64,000 nt of DNA from an uncultured Lactobacillus sp. (GTDB lineage Bacteria > Bacillota > Bacilli > Lactobacillales > Lactobacillaceae): NCBI RefSeq assembly GCF_945290125.1, contig NZ_CALYQV010000002.1, positions 1-64,000 on the forward strand, in the 5' to 3' direction. Below, piece after piece: positions 1-7,755 of the stretch (position 1 is the stretch's first letter; every line of letters begins with the position of its first letter). The notes under the pieces are model-generated. The model saw nothing but the letters and a program-made list of their open reading frames with translations. It made no database searches and was not told the origin of the DNA. Made by a program: the position numbers and the translations under genes.

Positions 1-4
1 TCAT
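1..4 (-). CDS. 5' end of a gene leaving the left edge (possible relaxase/replication initiator)
   Basis: Only the start codon is visible (complement of 2-4). It is preceded on the minus strand by a strong ribosome binding site, AGGAGGTGA, at about 11-19, which makes a real gene very likely. Its product cannot be read. By position it follows the HelP-like, FtsK-like and membrane-protein genes in the same direction, with a hairpin-rich gap in between. In ICEBs1-like elements the NicK/Rep_trans relaxase sits at this place. That identity is inference from order alone. Confidence 0.5.
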
Positions 5-21
5 TCACGTCACCTCCTTTC

Positions 22-197
22 TATTGTCTGCACAGTTGCACACTTCGTGACATTTTAATAACGAGCCCGTTAAATGTCACGACTGATACGGGATCTATGC
101 CTGTTACACAATTAAGGGCCTATTAACTCTTTCATGCCTATTGTGGCGCTTTGCTGCACCTTTGCTTGACGCAAAAGCAGCAGCGCCACATTGGCAG
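22..197. other. Hairpin-rich intergenic region, candidate oriT or replication origin
   Basis: Two large inverted repeats lie between the membrane-protein gene and the gene starting at position 4. The first spans 46-81: ten-base arms 46-55 and 72-81, plus inner arms 60-63 and 68-71 around a four-base loop. The second spans 142-190: arms 142-150/182-190, 153-157/177-181 and 161-165/171-175, with a five-base loop. Neither is followed by a T-tract on either strand, so simple terminators are unlikely. In ICEBs1, oriT lies between the coupling-protein gene conQ and the relaxase gene nicK, which is the corresponding position here. The origin function is inference. Confidence 0.4.
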
Positions 198-806
198 TTA
201 ATAGCGAGTTGCTTCTATCCTGTAGAAATTGCCAATTCTTTCGGCTGGTGAGAAAGTGAAATTCGGATTGTCTTGCCTGATCTTGTTTTCAATCGTTGGT
301 AATTTTTGATCGAAAATCACTTGAGAATCTGATGAGACCGGCATTAGTAACCACACTGTTAGTGCATCAGTACAGACATCTACATACCAGCCTTTAACGG
401 CTTCATCGAAAGCACGATCACTCGGGTCATTGACCTTTTTATTTTTCATAGTATCGCTTTCTTTAACTTGAATATATTTTGCTGGAATCTTAGCAAAATT
501 ACGTAAATCAAATGTCTGAAACCAACTTGTCCAATAATTGCGAAAGTTATTACTATGCTGATATATCATAGTCATTACCAGTATTACTAGCCACCCAATT
601 GTTATAAAGAGCATCAGTCCAACTAGAACGGGCTTTAACATTTTTAAAATTACGCTCAATAATCTAAATAAAAATGAATGTTTAAGCCATCGGCAAAGAT
701 ATGGTATAGCAATGATTAATAGCACTGAAGCTAATTCTGCCAAACTCATAAACGGTAGGTAGTAACTAGCCTTTAGGCCAACAGTGGGGTAATTTTTATT
801 ATTCAT
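198..806 (-). CDS. Membrane protein of the integrated element, function unknown
   Basis: I do not recognise a named family. The 202-residue protein has hydrophobic segments at about residues 20-38 and 57-83, consistent with two or three membrane passes, then a soluble C-terminal half of about 115 residues with no obvious catalytic motif. The start at 806 follows an AGGAAA-type ribosome binding site. It lies 17 bp downstream of the FtsK-like gene and is probably cotranscribed with it. A membrane protein encoded beside an FtsK/HerA-type ATPase could belong to the DNA-transfer channel, but this rests only on neighbourhood. Confidence 0.6.
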   Translation of the reverse strand: MNNKNYPTVGLKASYYLPFMSLAELASVLLIIAIPYLCRWLKHSFLFRLLSVILKMLKPVLVGLMLFITIGWLVILVMTMIYQHSNNFRNYWTSWFQTFDLRNFAKIPAKYIQVKESDTMKNKKVNDPSDRAFDEAVKGWYVDVCTDALTVWLLMPVSSDSQVIFDQKLPTIENKIRQDNPNFTFSPAERIGNFYRIEATRY

Positions 807-823
807 AAAATTTTTCCTTTCTA

Positions 824-1879
824 TTAATAAGTAGGAGCCAGGAATGGCAGCACATTGTCGAAATGTTGATCATCAATAATCTGGATGATGCCAACACCAG
901 GACCCTGGGGAATCACGATGCCACTAGGGTCAAGATCTGGGAACAAAAATTGCACATTCTTGGTCGTAATATGACCTAGTTCGATCAATACGTTCATCTG
1001 ATCGCGAATAGCTGTTGGCATAACTGTATGGTCAAAGCGCTGCGATACAAGTATCAGGTGGACACTAGTTGCCCGCCCGAGTAGTGAAATTTGACTTAAT
1101 AATGATAAGAACGCGTCCTTAACATTTCTGTTAACGCCTATGGTCAGAGCCGCCAACTCATCGATGACGATACTCAGTGATCGAAACCGTTCATTTACAT
1201 TCTGGAAAAGCGCCTGTTGACGTTGGTAGATAGTAGTCAGAGCCGATTCTAAAGCGTCATTAACTGCCGAAACGAAGTCCGACTTTGATGAATTGGAGCT
1301 TGGCGTAATTGCTTTCTCAGTGTGGTCACGAGCCCAACGTGCTGGCATATCGAACTTCGGATCGATTATAACTATCTGAGAAATCTGCCTTAATGCAGAA
1401 AGAAAATAGGTCAGCAACATTGATTTCCCGCTACCTGTTGAGCCAGCTATGGCAATACTAGTAACTTTTCCATAATCGACATAATAATCCTGCATTAAAG
1501 GAATCAACATTTTTTCCCGATAATCTTTACGAGAATTGAAAAAATTATCAAGATCATCAATGTTAAGCCTAGTTGGTGTGCCTTTAAACCAGGGATAAAA
1601 TAGGCCACGCTCAACGGAGAAGATATGATTACCTAATGGCACGAAATAGATGCTAGACTGTTTCAACACTGTGTACTCAGGGTAGACAGCCGCGGCTGCA
1701 ATCTCATAAATACGTTGGTAGAGGCTTTCATTAAGAATAAAACCGGCAGGAAACCTCGGCACAAATATGAAGCCGTTAGGCTTGACTTCAATTTCAAAGC
1801 TATTATTATAGCTGGTTTCGTTGCTACCAGCATCTAGCGCCATGTCGATGCACCTGGTTAGATATTGTTTCATGTCCAT
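824..1879 (-). CDS. FtsK/SpoIIIE-type DNA-translocating ATPase (coupling-protein-like)
   Basis: This 351-residue P-loop ATPase shows a Walker A motif GSTGSGKS at residues 146-153, an IIDPKFD segment near 171-177, a Walker B LSIVIDEL at 235-242 and a sensor-like LILVSQR later on. These are the landmarks of FtsK/HerA-type motors that pump DNA or act as conjugative coupling proteins. It has no clear N-terminal transmembrane pair, so it may rely on the neighbouring membrane protein for anchoring. It follows the HelP-like gene by one base and precedes the membrane-protein gene. Its ATG at 1879 is served by AAGGAG about ten bases upstream. Family assignment is secure; the role in element transfer is inferred from context and from ICEBs1 ConQ. 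Confidence 0.85.
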   Translation of the reverse strand: MDMKQYLTRCIDMALDAGSNETSYNNSFEIEVKPNGFIFVPRFPAGFILNESLYQRIYEIAAAAVYPEYTVLKQSSIYFVPLGNHIFSVERGLFYPWFKGTPTRLNIDDLDNFFNSRKDYREKMLIPLMQDYYVDYGKVTSIAIAGSTGSGKSMLLTYFLSALRQISQIVIIDPKFDMPARWARDHTEKAITPSSNSSKSDFVSAVNDALESALTTIYQRQQALFQNVNERFRSLSIVIDELAALTIGVNRNVKDAFLSLLSQISLLGRATSVHLILVSQRFDHTVMPTAIRDQMNVLIELGHITTKNVQFLFPDLDPSGIVIPQGPGVGIIQIIDDQHFDNVLPFLAPTY

Positions 1880-1880
1880 A

Positions 1881-2195
1881 TTATTTTATCTCCTTAATTG
1901 CTTGAGCCCGGAAGTACACGTTATTCCTGACTTCACATGCCTCAAGGTTGTCAAAACTTACTTTTGATAAGTAGGATGGCAGTTTTACTTTACTTTCGAA
2001 TTTGACTGCAAAAGGTTCTAGTCCCTTTTGACTGAACCATGCGCGATAACCGGTAATTTCTTCGGTCGGTTCGTTATTTTGCCATTTATGTTGCGGTTCA
2101 AGTTCTACACTAAGATTGTGGACTGGTTGACTTTGATTGATATAAGCGGCTGCTATATCAGCGGAATAGCCGCCTTTTCTTAATTTAGTTCTCAT
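1881..2195 (-). CDS. DUF961/HelP-like small protein of the integrated element
   Basis: The 104-residue protein has the pattern I associate with the DUF961 (YdcP/HelP) family found at the head of ICEBs1- and Tn916-type transfer modules: an EITGYRAWF segment, a PFAVKFE strand, an LPSYL...V.F stretch and a terminal VYFRAQAIKEIK. In ICEBs1 this protein helps helicase processivity during replication of the transferred strand. Here it is the first gene of a leftward transcription unit, directly followed by the FtsK-like gene with a one-base gap. Start ATG at 2195 is preceded by a GAAAGGAT-type ribosome binding site. The similarity was judged by eye, so the family call is moderate. Confidence 0.6.
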   Translation of the reverse strand: MRTKLRKGGYSADIAAAYINQSQPVHNLSVELEPQHKWQNNEPTEEITGYRAWFSQKGLEPFAVKFESKVKLPSYLSKVSFDNLEACEVRNNVYFRAQAIKEIK

Positions 2196-2234
2196 GATAG
2201 AGATCCTTTCTGGGCATGGGCCCTTAAAAAATTT

Positions 2235-2262
2235 TATGAAGTTCTATTCACCAAACTTCATA
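2235..2262. promoter_or_regulatory. Inverted repeat in divergent promoter region, candidate operator
   Basis: Nine-base arms TATGAAGTT (2235-2243) and AACTTCATA (2254-2262) are separated by ten bases. They sit between the leftward transfer genes and the rightward gene at 2348, the usual place for a repressor site that controls an integrated element. No T-tract follows. Operator function is inferred from symmetry and position. Confidence 0.4.
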
Positions 2263-2347
2263 ATTTCATTGTAAAATTAGATAAGAACCTACGATCGCAC
2301 ACTTTAATTTTTTTAAAGTACTAAAAATTATAAAGAGGAGAATGATC

Positions 2348-3397
2348 ATGACTAAATCCAAACAATGCATCATCGATTGTCCAAATGAACTGCCTAGGTT
2401 CATTAGTAACTACATAAAAAGTAATAGCCTTTCACAAAACGACCTAGACGAGCAAATTAATAAAGAAATTCAAAAAATTACTGGCGATAAAAACTTAACT
2501 TTAATTTCAATCCCAAAAGATTATTTAACTCCTTCAAAACCAAAGCTCAGTGCTAATTCAGCAATCAAAAAATGGTACAAAAAAAATCCGACGACTCGTC
2601 TGGCGGATTATAGAATTCGATTAGCCCTTTCAAGGATTCTGGGCATCACTTATTTAGAAACATTTTTTATCACTCATCAGCAAATACTAGATTACACTAT
2701 GGAAGTCGTTTATAGACTAGCATTACTATTTTCACGGGTTGCTATTAGATCCACAGAAATCCCTTTGTTACTAAATAGATATAATATAGCTGCTTACTTA
2801 GCTGGCGATAAAGAAGACAAAAATTACTGGAATCTAAATGAATTAATTCAACAACTAACAATTACATATGAAGATGCTCAGGAATACTCCATTCTTAATG
2901 AAAAACGAAATAAGGGAGACAAAAGTATCGGTATTTCTTTTTCAGAACAACCAAAAACTTTTTTACTGTTTTCGTTGGAGAATATGTATGTTATTGACGA
3001 AAAATCAACAAAAGTGCCTCATGAAGCTTATGAAATGCTAATGACAATATCTTCAGAACTGAATTCACTACTACTTTTATTCCAAGCAATGATTTTAAAA
3101 AGTAAAAATGATACTTCATCATCTTTCAATTCAGACTTTATTTGGAATTATTTCAAAATCAAATTAATAGTCACTAACAAGAATGAGGCTTTAACTGTTT
3201 GCACAGTTGCAATAGACTTAATTATTCAATGGCTAAAAGAACTAGATAACCATTATATTAAATTGTTAGAAAAACTTAGAATTATGCCCGAACTGCATCT
3301 TTCGACTATGCTAAAAAACAATTTATTTCGAACGATACGCTTCATCTTTAACAATCTTTGTCTTAGAAATAACATTACTAAATCTAGGCATGTGTGA
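2348..3397 (+). CDS. Unrecognised protein of the element, divergent from transfer genes
   Basis: I do not recognise this protein of about 349 residues. It is Lys/Asn/Ile rich, with no signal peptide and only weak hydrophobic stretches (near residues 125-135 and 235-250). Codon use is strongly A/T biased, more than in the core genes to the right. Residues 14-35 (NYIKSNSLSQNDLDEQIN) could be a degenerate helix-turn-helix, and a second helical pair lies near 90-110. An ATG also exists at 2342, but the GAGGAG ribosome binding site ends at 2340, leaving proper spacing only for the ATG at 2348. Its divergent placement across a symmetric operator candidate would suit a regulator of the element. An abortive-infection or toxin-type cargo protein is also possible. 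Confidence 0.6.
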   Translation: MTKSKQCIIDCPNELPRFISNYIKSNSLSQNDLDEQINKEIQKITGDKNLTLISIPKDYLTPSKPKLSANSAIKKWYKKNPTTRLADYRIRLALSRILGITYLETFFITHQQILDYTMEVVYRLALLFSRVAIRSTEIPLLLNRYNIAAYLAGDKEDKNYWNLNELIQQLTITYEDAQEYSILNEKRNKGDKSIGISFSEQPKTFLLFSLENMYVIDEKSTKVPHEAYEMLMTISSELNSLLLLFQAMILKSKNDTSSSFNSDFIWNYFKIKLIVTNKNEALTVCTVAIDLIIQWLKELDNHYIKLLEKLRIMPELHLSTMLKNNLFRTIRFIFNNLCLRNNITKSRHV

Positions 3398-3460
3398 TTC
3401 CTTTCATAATACTGAATAATACGACTTATTGAATTATGAATTATCTTCCGTTACTGATAA

Positions 3461-4308
3461 TTAAAGGTCTAACTTTTTATCTTCTGGCTTAAACTTATGA
3501 GTCTTAGTAATCGTACCTAACCAATTGTAAGTAACCGTAGCTGGCTCGAATTGGTCTAAATCTTCGGTCTTGATGTAGCTGACTACTAATTCCCTGGATG
3601 GGTCATAGTTGTACAATGGGGAGTAATCTTCGTAAGTGCTAGTACCATCAACTCTGAAAGTAATTGGTGTTTTACCAATCCAGAACCCTTGGTTCTTACC
3701 AGTATTTTGACCATCTTCATCCAAAGTTACCGTAAAAGTACCATAATCGTGGTTACTATAAATAATATTTTCTTTAGTAAAAATACCATCAGCAACACCA
3801 GAACCGTAATCATCCGTATAACGTTTCATACCATTCCAAGCATTGGCTAATGATCCTATATAGTCATGAACAACCTTATGGTTCTTTTTGAACTTATAAG
3901 CATATGGTACTTGACAATATGCTGCTGGAATAAGAAACTTTTCTTTACCATCACCTTCTTTATTATTCATAATGAAATAACCAGTACCATTTATATTTTT
4001 AGTACCAATACATGGCTGATAGTCATCTTTACCACGATCAGTTTTTGCGCCTGTTAATTTATATGACTTAAAGTAGTAAGCAGCTTCTACATTATTACCA
4101 GGAACAAAGCCAGTATACCATTTCCTTGTTTTAATATAATAGTACCAGGCTGTTTGGATAACTTCTGTAATTTGTTATAATCTTTCGTAGTGGCAACCGG
4201 TAAAGCATTAGCCTTTACAGTGTTATTTGTATAAGCTAAAGTACCAATACTAGTAGATAATAAGGTCCCAATAATAATTGCTTTCGTTAATCTTTTCTTG
4301 TTTCTCAT
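3461..4308 (-). pseudogene. Frameshifted secreted-protein gene
   Basis: Two reading frames make one gene broken by a single-base indel. The first part (4308 down to about 4130) encodes a signal peptide with basic start MRNKKRLTK, hydrophobic core and AYTNNTVKA cleavage region. After a frame change between about 4129 and 4152 the reading continues as KTRKWYTGFVPGNN... without a stop to 3461. The joined product would be about 280 residues: a secreted, aromatic-rich protein without a recognised domain, membrane anchor or cell-wall sorting motif. It lies at the tRNA-proximal end of the integrated element beside another decayed secreted-protein gene. I cannot name its function. The indel could be real decay or a sequencing error. 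Confidence 0.7.
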
Positions 4309-4386
4309 GATAAAAACTTCTTTCTATAAATTAATTTATAATTTGAACTAACTATTTGTTCCTAATTAACTAAATAGCCAGTTTTT

Positions 4387-4855
4387 TTATTTTGCTACTT
4401 TAGTAAATTGATTAAAGCCACCATGATATGAAAGAATCAATTTTTTCCCACTCATTTGTAAATAATTATCGTCACGAAATGGACCATGGCCTTTTAATAC
4501 TGGTTGGCCATTTTGTTTAGCAACCAATTTAATTGTATGTTTTTTTCTATATATAGGGTGCTGGAATATAGCCAATAAAATGCCATCTAACTTTTTTAGC
4601 AGTTACCTTCATTTTCATTGCGGGAACAGCCATATTCTTCTTAATATGTTTTGTTTCGAACGCGTAGATTGGTTTTGATTTCCAAGTTCCACGCATTTTT
4701 TTGGAATTGTGATACTTGAAGCTTGTACCTGATTAGTAATATTATTTTTGCTATGAGTATGCGTAGCAAATAAACCAAATAATAAAATTGTAAAAGCTAT
4801 ACTAATTGTACTTATTACTACCTTTTTTTATTCTATTATTACTCATTTGATTCAT
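4387..4855 (-). pseudogene. Decayed small secreted-protein gene with three frameshifts
   Basis: A continuous product of about 155 residues can be rebuilt only by correcting three single-base indels: an extra base in the A7 run (T7 on the plus strand, 4823-4829), a missing base in a second A7 run (4696-4702), and one extra base near 4547-4558. Corrected, it begins MNQMSNNRIKK with an AGAAGGAAG ribosome binding site, has a hydrophobic export segment, then a mature part with PKKMRGTWKSKPIYAFETKH and IYRKKHTIKLVAKQNGQP. Lactobacilli carry many small secreted proteins of this GTW...-type, but I cannot assign a role. With three lesions in 470 bp it is almost surely inactive unless the read is faulty at homopolymers. 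Confidence 0.7.
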
Positions 4856-5156
4856 TTCAAATTTACTTCCTTCTATTTTCAAGTAATTCTCTTATAATTC
4901 AGTATACTATTAGAAATTCTAATTTTAAAACAATAATACAATATCAGTTTTGTGCACACTTTTGCACACGTAAAAGTGGCTAATAAGGTTGATATACCAG
5001 CTTTTATTTCTATCCAAAAGTTTTTTCCCAGCACACGCAAATTTGCGTGTGCATTTCTGTGTGCATAATTATTTTTAATTAACTGAAATTAGTATAATTC
5101 ATTCTGTATAAATCCTTGATTTATTAAGGTTAATTAATATCAATGAACTATATTTA
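4856..5156. other. AT-rich gap with GCACAC repeats beside the tRNA
   Basis: No gene is seen here. Within about 120 bp there are several copies of TGCACAC or its complement: 4952-4958, 4963-4969, 5031-5036, 5047-5052 and 5058-5063. Positions 5031-5052 form a perfect 22-bp palindrome. The stretch lies between the element's last gene remnant and the 3' end of tRNA-Thr, so these could be arm-type binding sites for the element's recombinase or excisionase. A related TGCACAGTTGCACAC lies at 29-43 near the other visible end. Function is inference. Confidence 0.45.
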
Positions 5157-5229
5157 AGCCACTTCCCAGATTTGAACTGAGGACCTCCTCCTTACCACGG
5201 CGGTGCTCTACCTTCTGAGCTAAAGTGGC
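5157..5229 (-). tRNA. tRNA-Thr (anticodon GGU)
   Basis: On the minus strand the 73 bases fold as a full cloverleaf: acceptor stem GCCACUU/AAGUGGC, D arm GCUC...GAGC, anticodon loop GUGGUAA with GGU at 5196-5194, T arm CUCAG-UUCAAAU-CUGGG and discriminator U. CCA is not encoded. The anticodon stem CCGCC/GGAGG holds a G29-A41 mismatch, the A being at 5189. This is unusual because that position is normally a Watson-Crick pair. The integrated element starts immediately beyond the 3' end, so the 3' half of the tRNA may have been supplied by the element on integration. Confidence 0.9.
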
Positions 5230-5242
5230 GAATTAAATTCAA

Positions 5243-5276
5243 CAAAAAAGTATTCACTTTCATAAAGCGAATACTT
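5243..5276 (-). terminator. Intrinsic terminator after the YbjQ-like gene
   Basis: Stem AAGTATTC.C (5249-5258) pairs with G.GAATACTT (5267-5276) and is followed on the minus strand by T6. It ends the 5292-5630 gene before the tRNA. Confidence 0.75.
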
Positions 5277-5291
5277 CAAATAATACTATAT

Positions 5292-5630
5292 CTATTCGTT
5301 GTCTGCAATAAATCTCACAGCGGTGCCATAAGCAACCACTGACTGCATGTCGCCACTGATTGAACCAGAATCAAAGCGCATCATCACAATTGCATCTGCT
5401 CCCTTATCCTCTGCAGCTTGACGCAGTCTATCTAAGGCTTGATTGCGAGAATCTTCCAGCATCTTGGTATAACTGCGAATTTCGCCACCAACTACGGATT
5501 TTAATCCAGCACCAAAATTTTTAACAAAATTTTTGGACTGGGTAGTCAGACCAAAGACTTCTCCGATAATTTCGTATTTTTTACCAGGTATATTTTCTGT
5601 GGTTGTTATTAAAATCTCTCTTTGTGCCAT
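5292..5630 (-). CDS. YbjQ/UPF0145 family protein
   Basis: The 112-residue protein belongs to the YbjQ (UPF0145, heavy-metal-binding-domain) family. This is supported by the start [22 protein letters not shown], the central [22 protein letters not shown] and the [11 protein letters not shown]...VAYGTAVRF ending. Members are small soluble pentamer-forming proteins whose physiological role is not settled, and the metal-binding annotation is weakly supported. The start is fixed by GGAGG eight bases upstream. It is a single-gene unit with its own terminator next to tRNA-Thr, and marks the start of the core chromosome to the right of the integrated element. Confidence 0.85.
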   Translation of the reverse strand: MAQREILITTTENIPGKKYEIIGEVFGLTTQSKNFVKNFGAGLKSVVGGEIRSYTKMLEDSRNQALDRLRQAAEDKGADAIVMMRFDSGSISGDMQSVVAYGTAVRFIADNE

Positions 5631-5712
5631 TTTGGCCCTCCTATCGGTATCATTAACATAATATATTACTAAATAAATAGTATGAAATCCTAAAACTTTT
5701 TTGTCAAATTAG

Positions 5713-6108
5713 TCAAATCAGATTTATTATTTTACCAGCAACTTCAGGGGGCATTAACTTAGTCTTAGTTAGCTCTTTAACAGCTACCCAACTAGGCTGG
5801 TATACATTTAAATTATTTGAACGCTCTTTTTCTTCTCCACTAATTTCTGGCGTAGCTATAAAGGGCATTTCAGCGTAGAAGAAATGTTCATTTTCTTGAT
5901 TTTTGTATTCAAATAGATAGGTCAAGTCAGCTGGTTTTAGCTGAACATTCAGTTCCTCATCAATTTCTCTAATTGCGGTTTCAACTGGAGTTTCATTCCC
6001 TTTAGCTCCACCTCCTGGAATTACCCAGTAGTCCCGACCATTTTTTAATCTATGAATTAATAAAATCGCATCATTATCAGAATTATAAAGTATTACACGT
6101 GCGCGCAT
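5713..6108 (-). CDS. NUDIX hydrolase
   Basis: The 131-residue protein carries a NUDIX box at about residues 36-58 (GGGAKGNETPVETAIREIDE then ELNV). It keeps the catalytic REIDEE core but has Asn where the consensus glycine normally stands. NUDIX enzymes cleave nucleoside diphosphates linked to another moiety, often as house-cleaning pyrophosphatases; the substrate here is unknown. A GTG exists at 6117, but GGGAG overlaps it, so the ATG at 6108 (MRARVILYN) with nine-base spacing is the better start. It is in the same direction as the flanking tyrS and YbjQ-like genes but separated from tyrS by a terminator. Confidence 0.85.
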   Translation of the reverse strand: MRARVILYNSDNDAILLIHRLKNGRDYWVIPGGGAKGNETPVETAIREIDEELNVQLKPADLTYLFEYKNQENEHFFYAEMPFIATPEISGEEKERSNNLNVYQPSWVAVKELTKTKLMPPEVAGKIINLI

Positions 6109-6179
6109 ATCAAACACTCCCGCAGAAAAAATAATATGGTGTTATTATACTCTTTTGCCAACCAAAAATTGTTTTTAAC

Positions 6180-6209
6180 AAAAAATCTGTTGCTTCAAAT
6201 GCAACAGAT
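6180..6209 (-). terminator. Intrinsic terminator after tyrS
   Basis: Perfect nine-base stem ATCTGTTGC (6185-6193) with GCAACAGAT (6201-6209), followed on the minus strand by T6. It lies directly downstream of the tyrS stop. Confidence 0.85.
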
Positions 6210-6218
6210 CTTTCTTAA

Positions 6219-7484
6219 CTAGTCTTCAATTGTTACCAAAGTATATTTTCTTTTACCTTTTCTAATAATAACGTATTTACCGTCAAAGGCTTTAGCAGGA
6301 TCGACTTCAAAGTCAACTGATTGCTCGCGCTCACCATTAACATAAATTGCTCCGTTAACAACATCTTCTCGTGCCTGACGCTTAGAAGGTTCAATCTTAG
6401 TATCAACTAAGAAATCTACGATATTTTGGCTTTGAGAAGGTGCTAAGGCTGCAGGAGCACTCTTAAGTCCCTGCTCAATCTGTTTAACCGACAAATCTTT
6501 AATATCGCCGGAAAACAGAGCGTCTGTGATCATCTCTGCCTCTTTTAATCCTGCTTCGCCGTGAACAAATTTGGTTACTTCCCTTGCAAGTGTCTTTTGT
6601 GCTGTCCTCTTCCATGGTTCAGTCTTTACTTGTTCAGCCAGATCATCAATTTCTTCATGACTTAGGAATGTAAAGTACTTCAAATACTTAACCACATCAC
6701 GATCATCCTGATTAATCCAGAACTGGTAAAATTCGTAAGGGCTGGTTTTTTCAGGATCAAGCCAAACAGCTCCACCTGCTGATTTACCAAACTTGGTGCC
6801 ATCAGCTTTTAGCATTAACGGAATTGTTAAACCGAATGCCTGTCTGTCTGATCCCATTAACTTGTGAATTAAATCAATGCCAGCTGTAATATTACCCCAC
6901 TGATCGCTACCACCAATTTGCATTTGAACACCATAATTTTTATTTAACTGGTAAAAATCAATGGCTTGTAAAATTTGGTAGGAAAATTCAGTAAAGGAAA
7001 TACCATTTTCCAAGCGACTGGCAACTACATCTTTATTAATCATGTTATTAACTTGGAAGTGCTTGCCATATTCACGCAAAAATTCAATTAAGCTTAATTT
7101 ATCAAGCCATTCAGCGTTATTAACAATTTGAAAATTGTCGGTGCCAAACAGCTTTTCCATTTGTTTAGTCAGAGCCACTTCGTTTTCATGCAATTTTTCT
7201 GCACTAAGAAGAACCCTCTCTGATTTACGCCCAGAAGGATCGCCAATTGTTCCCGTACCACCACCTATAACAATCACAGGATGATAACCAGCCAATTGAA
7301 ATCTTTTTAATATCATGAAAGGAATAAGATGCCCGATATGTAATGAATCACCCGTGGGATCAGTACCACAATAAAGAGCTAAATCATCGTGTTCTTGCAA
7401 ATATTTAGTCAGTCCAGCTTCATCAGTTTGCTGGTTAATCGCTCCGCGCCACTTTAAATCTTCTAAAATATCAAAGTTTGCCAT
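6219..7484 (-). CDS. tyrS: Tyrosyl-tRNA synthetase
   Basis: The 421-residue class I synthetase charges tRNA-Tyr in the cytoplasm. Visible landmarks are YCGTDPTGDSLHIGHL near residue 38, carrying the HIGH-type motif; GGSDQWGNITAG near 190, for tyrosine recognition; and KFGKSAGGAVWLD near 231, carrying the KMSKS-type loop as KFGKS. A C-terminal S4-like RNA-binding domain (KIEPSKRQAREDVVNGAIYVNG) ends the protein. Length is normal for the bacterial TyrS. GGAGG precedes the ATG. Expression is controlled by the T-box leader directly upstream, and a terminator follows. Confidence 0.97.
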   Translation of the reverse strand: MANFDILEDLKWRGAINQQTDEAGLTKYLQEHDDLALYCGTDPTGDSLHIGHLIPFMILKRFQLAGYHPVIVIGGGTGTIGDPSGRKSERVLLSAEKLHENEVALTKQMEKLFGTDNFQIVNNAEWLDKLSLIEFLREYGKHFQVNNMINKDVVASRLENGISFTEFSYQILQAIDFYQLNKNYGVQMQIGGSDQWGNITAGIDLIHKLMGSDRQAFGLTIPLMLKADGTKFGKSAGGAVWLDPEKTSPYEFYQFWINQDDRDVVKYLKYFTFLSHEEIDDLAEQVKTEPWKRTAQKTLAREVTKFVHGEAGLKEAEMITDALFSGDIKDLSVKQIEQGLKSAPAALAPSQSQNIVDFLVDTKIEPSKRQAREDVVNGAIYVNGEREQSVDFEVDPAKAFDGKYVIIRKGKRKYTLVTIED

Positions 7485-7501
7485 CTTTTTTCCTCCAATA
7501 A

Positions 7502-7700
7502 AAAAATCCCCAGATTCGTTTTTGAATCTAGGGACGACTAATTACTTTTTCAGCCGTGGTACCACCCACGTTTACACTTAAATTACAAGTGCCTTAACTA
7601 TGGTCTTTACGGGAACCACCCAACTAGTATTTCGCTACTCTTGACCTGTCTAGCTCACACTAACCGCTAGTTCTCTGAACGCTGAATCAAGGTGCTACTT
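7502..7700 (-). promoter_or_regulatory. Tyrosine T-box riboswitch leader of tyrS
   Basis: Read on the minus strand, the leader contains the conserved T-box GGGTGGTACCACGGCTG at 7567-7551. It ends in an intrinsic terminator whose arms are 7507-7517 and 7524-7534, followed by T7. A UAC triplet at 7629-7627, in the GAAAUACUAG segment of stem I, is a suitable tyrosine specifier. Uncharged tRNA-Tyr would pair with the specifier and T-box, favouring the antiterminator and tyrS expression. This fills the whole gap between tyrS and the LTA-synthase-like gene. Confidence 0.93.
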
Positions 7701-7755
7701 AAAATTATTATAAATGATAATACTCATTTTTTCTTAATAAGTCAATATAATTTTA

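Noticed and set aside
142..190. The hairpin as an intrinsic terminator
   Set aside because: There is no T-tract after the stem in either direction.
4951..5070. CRISPR array
   Set aside because: Repeats are only six to seven bases long, irregularly spaced and in both orientations, without cas genes.
1..5156. A prophage end
   Set aside because: No capsid, tail, terminase, holin or endolysin genes are seen. The FtsK and DUF961-like genes suit a conjugative or mobilizable element better.
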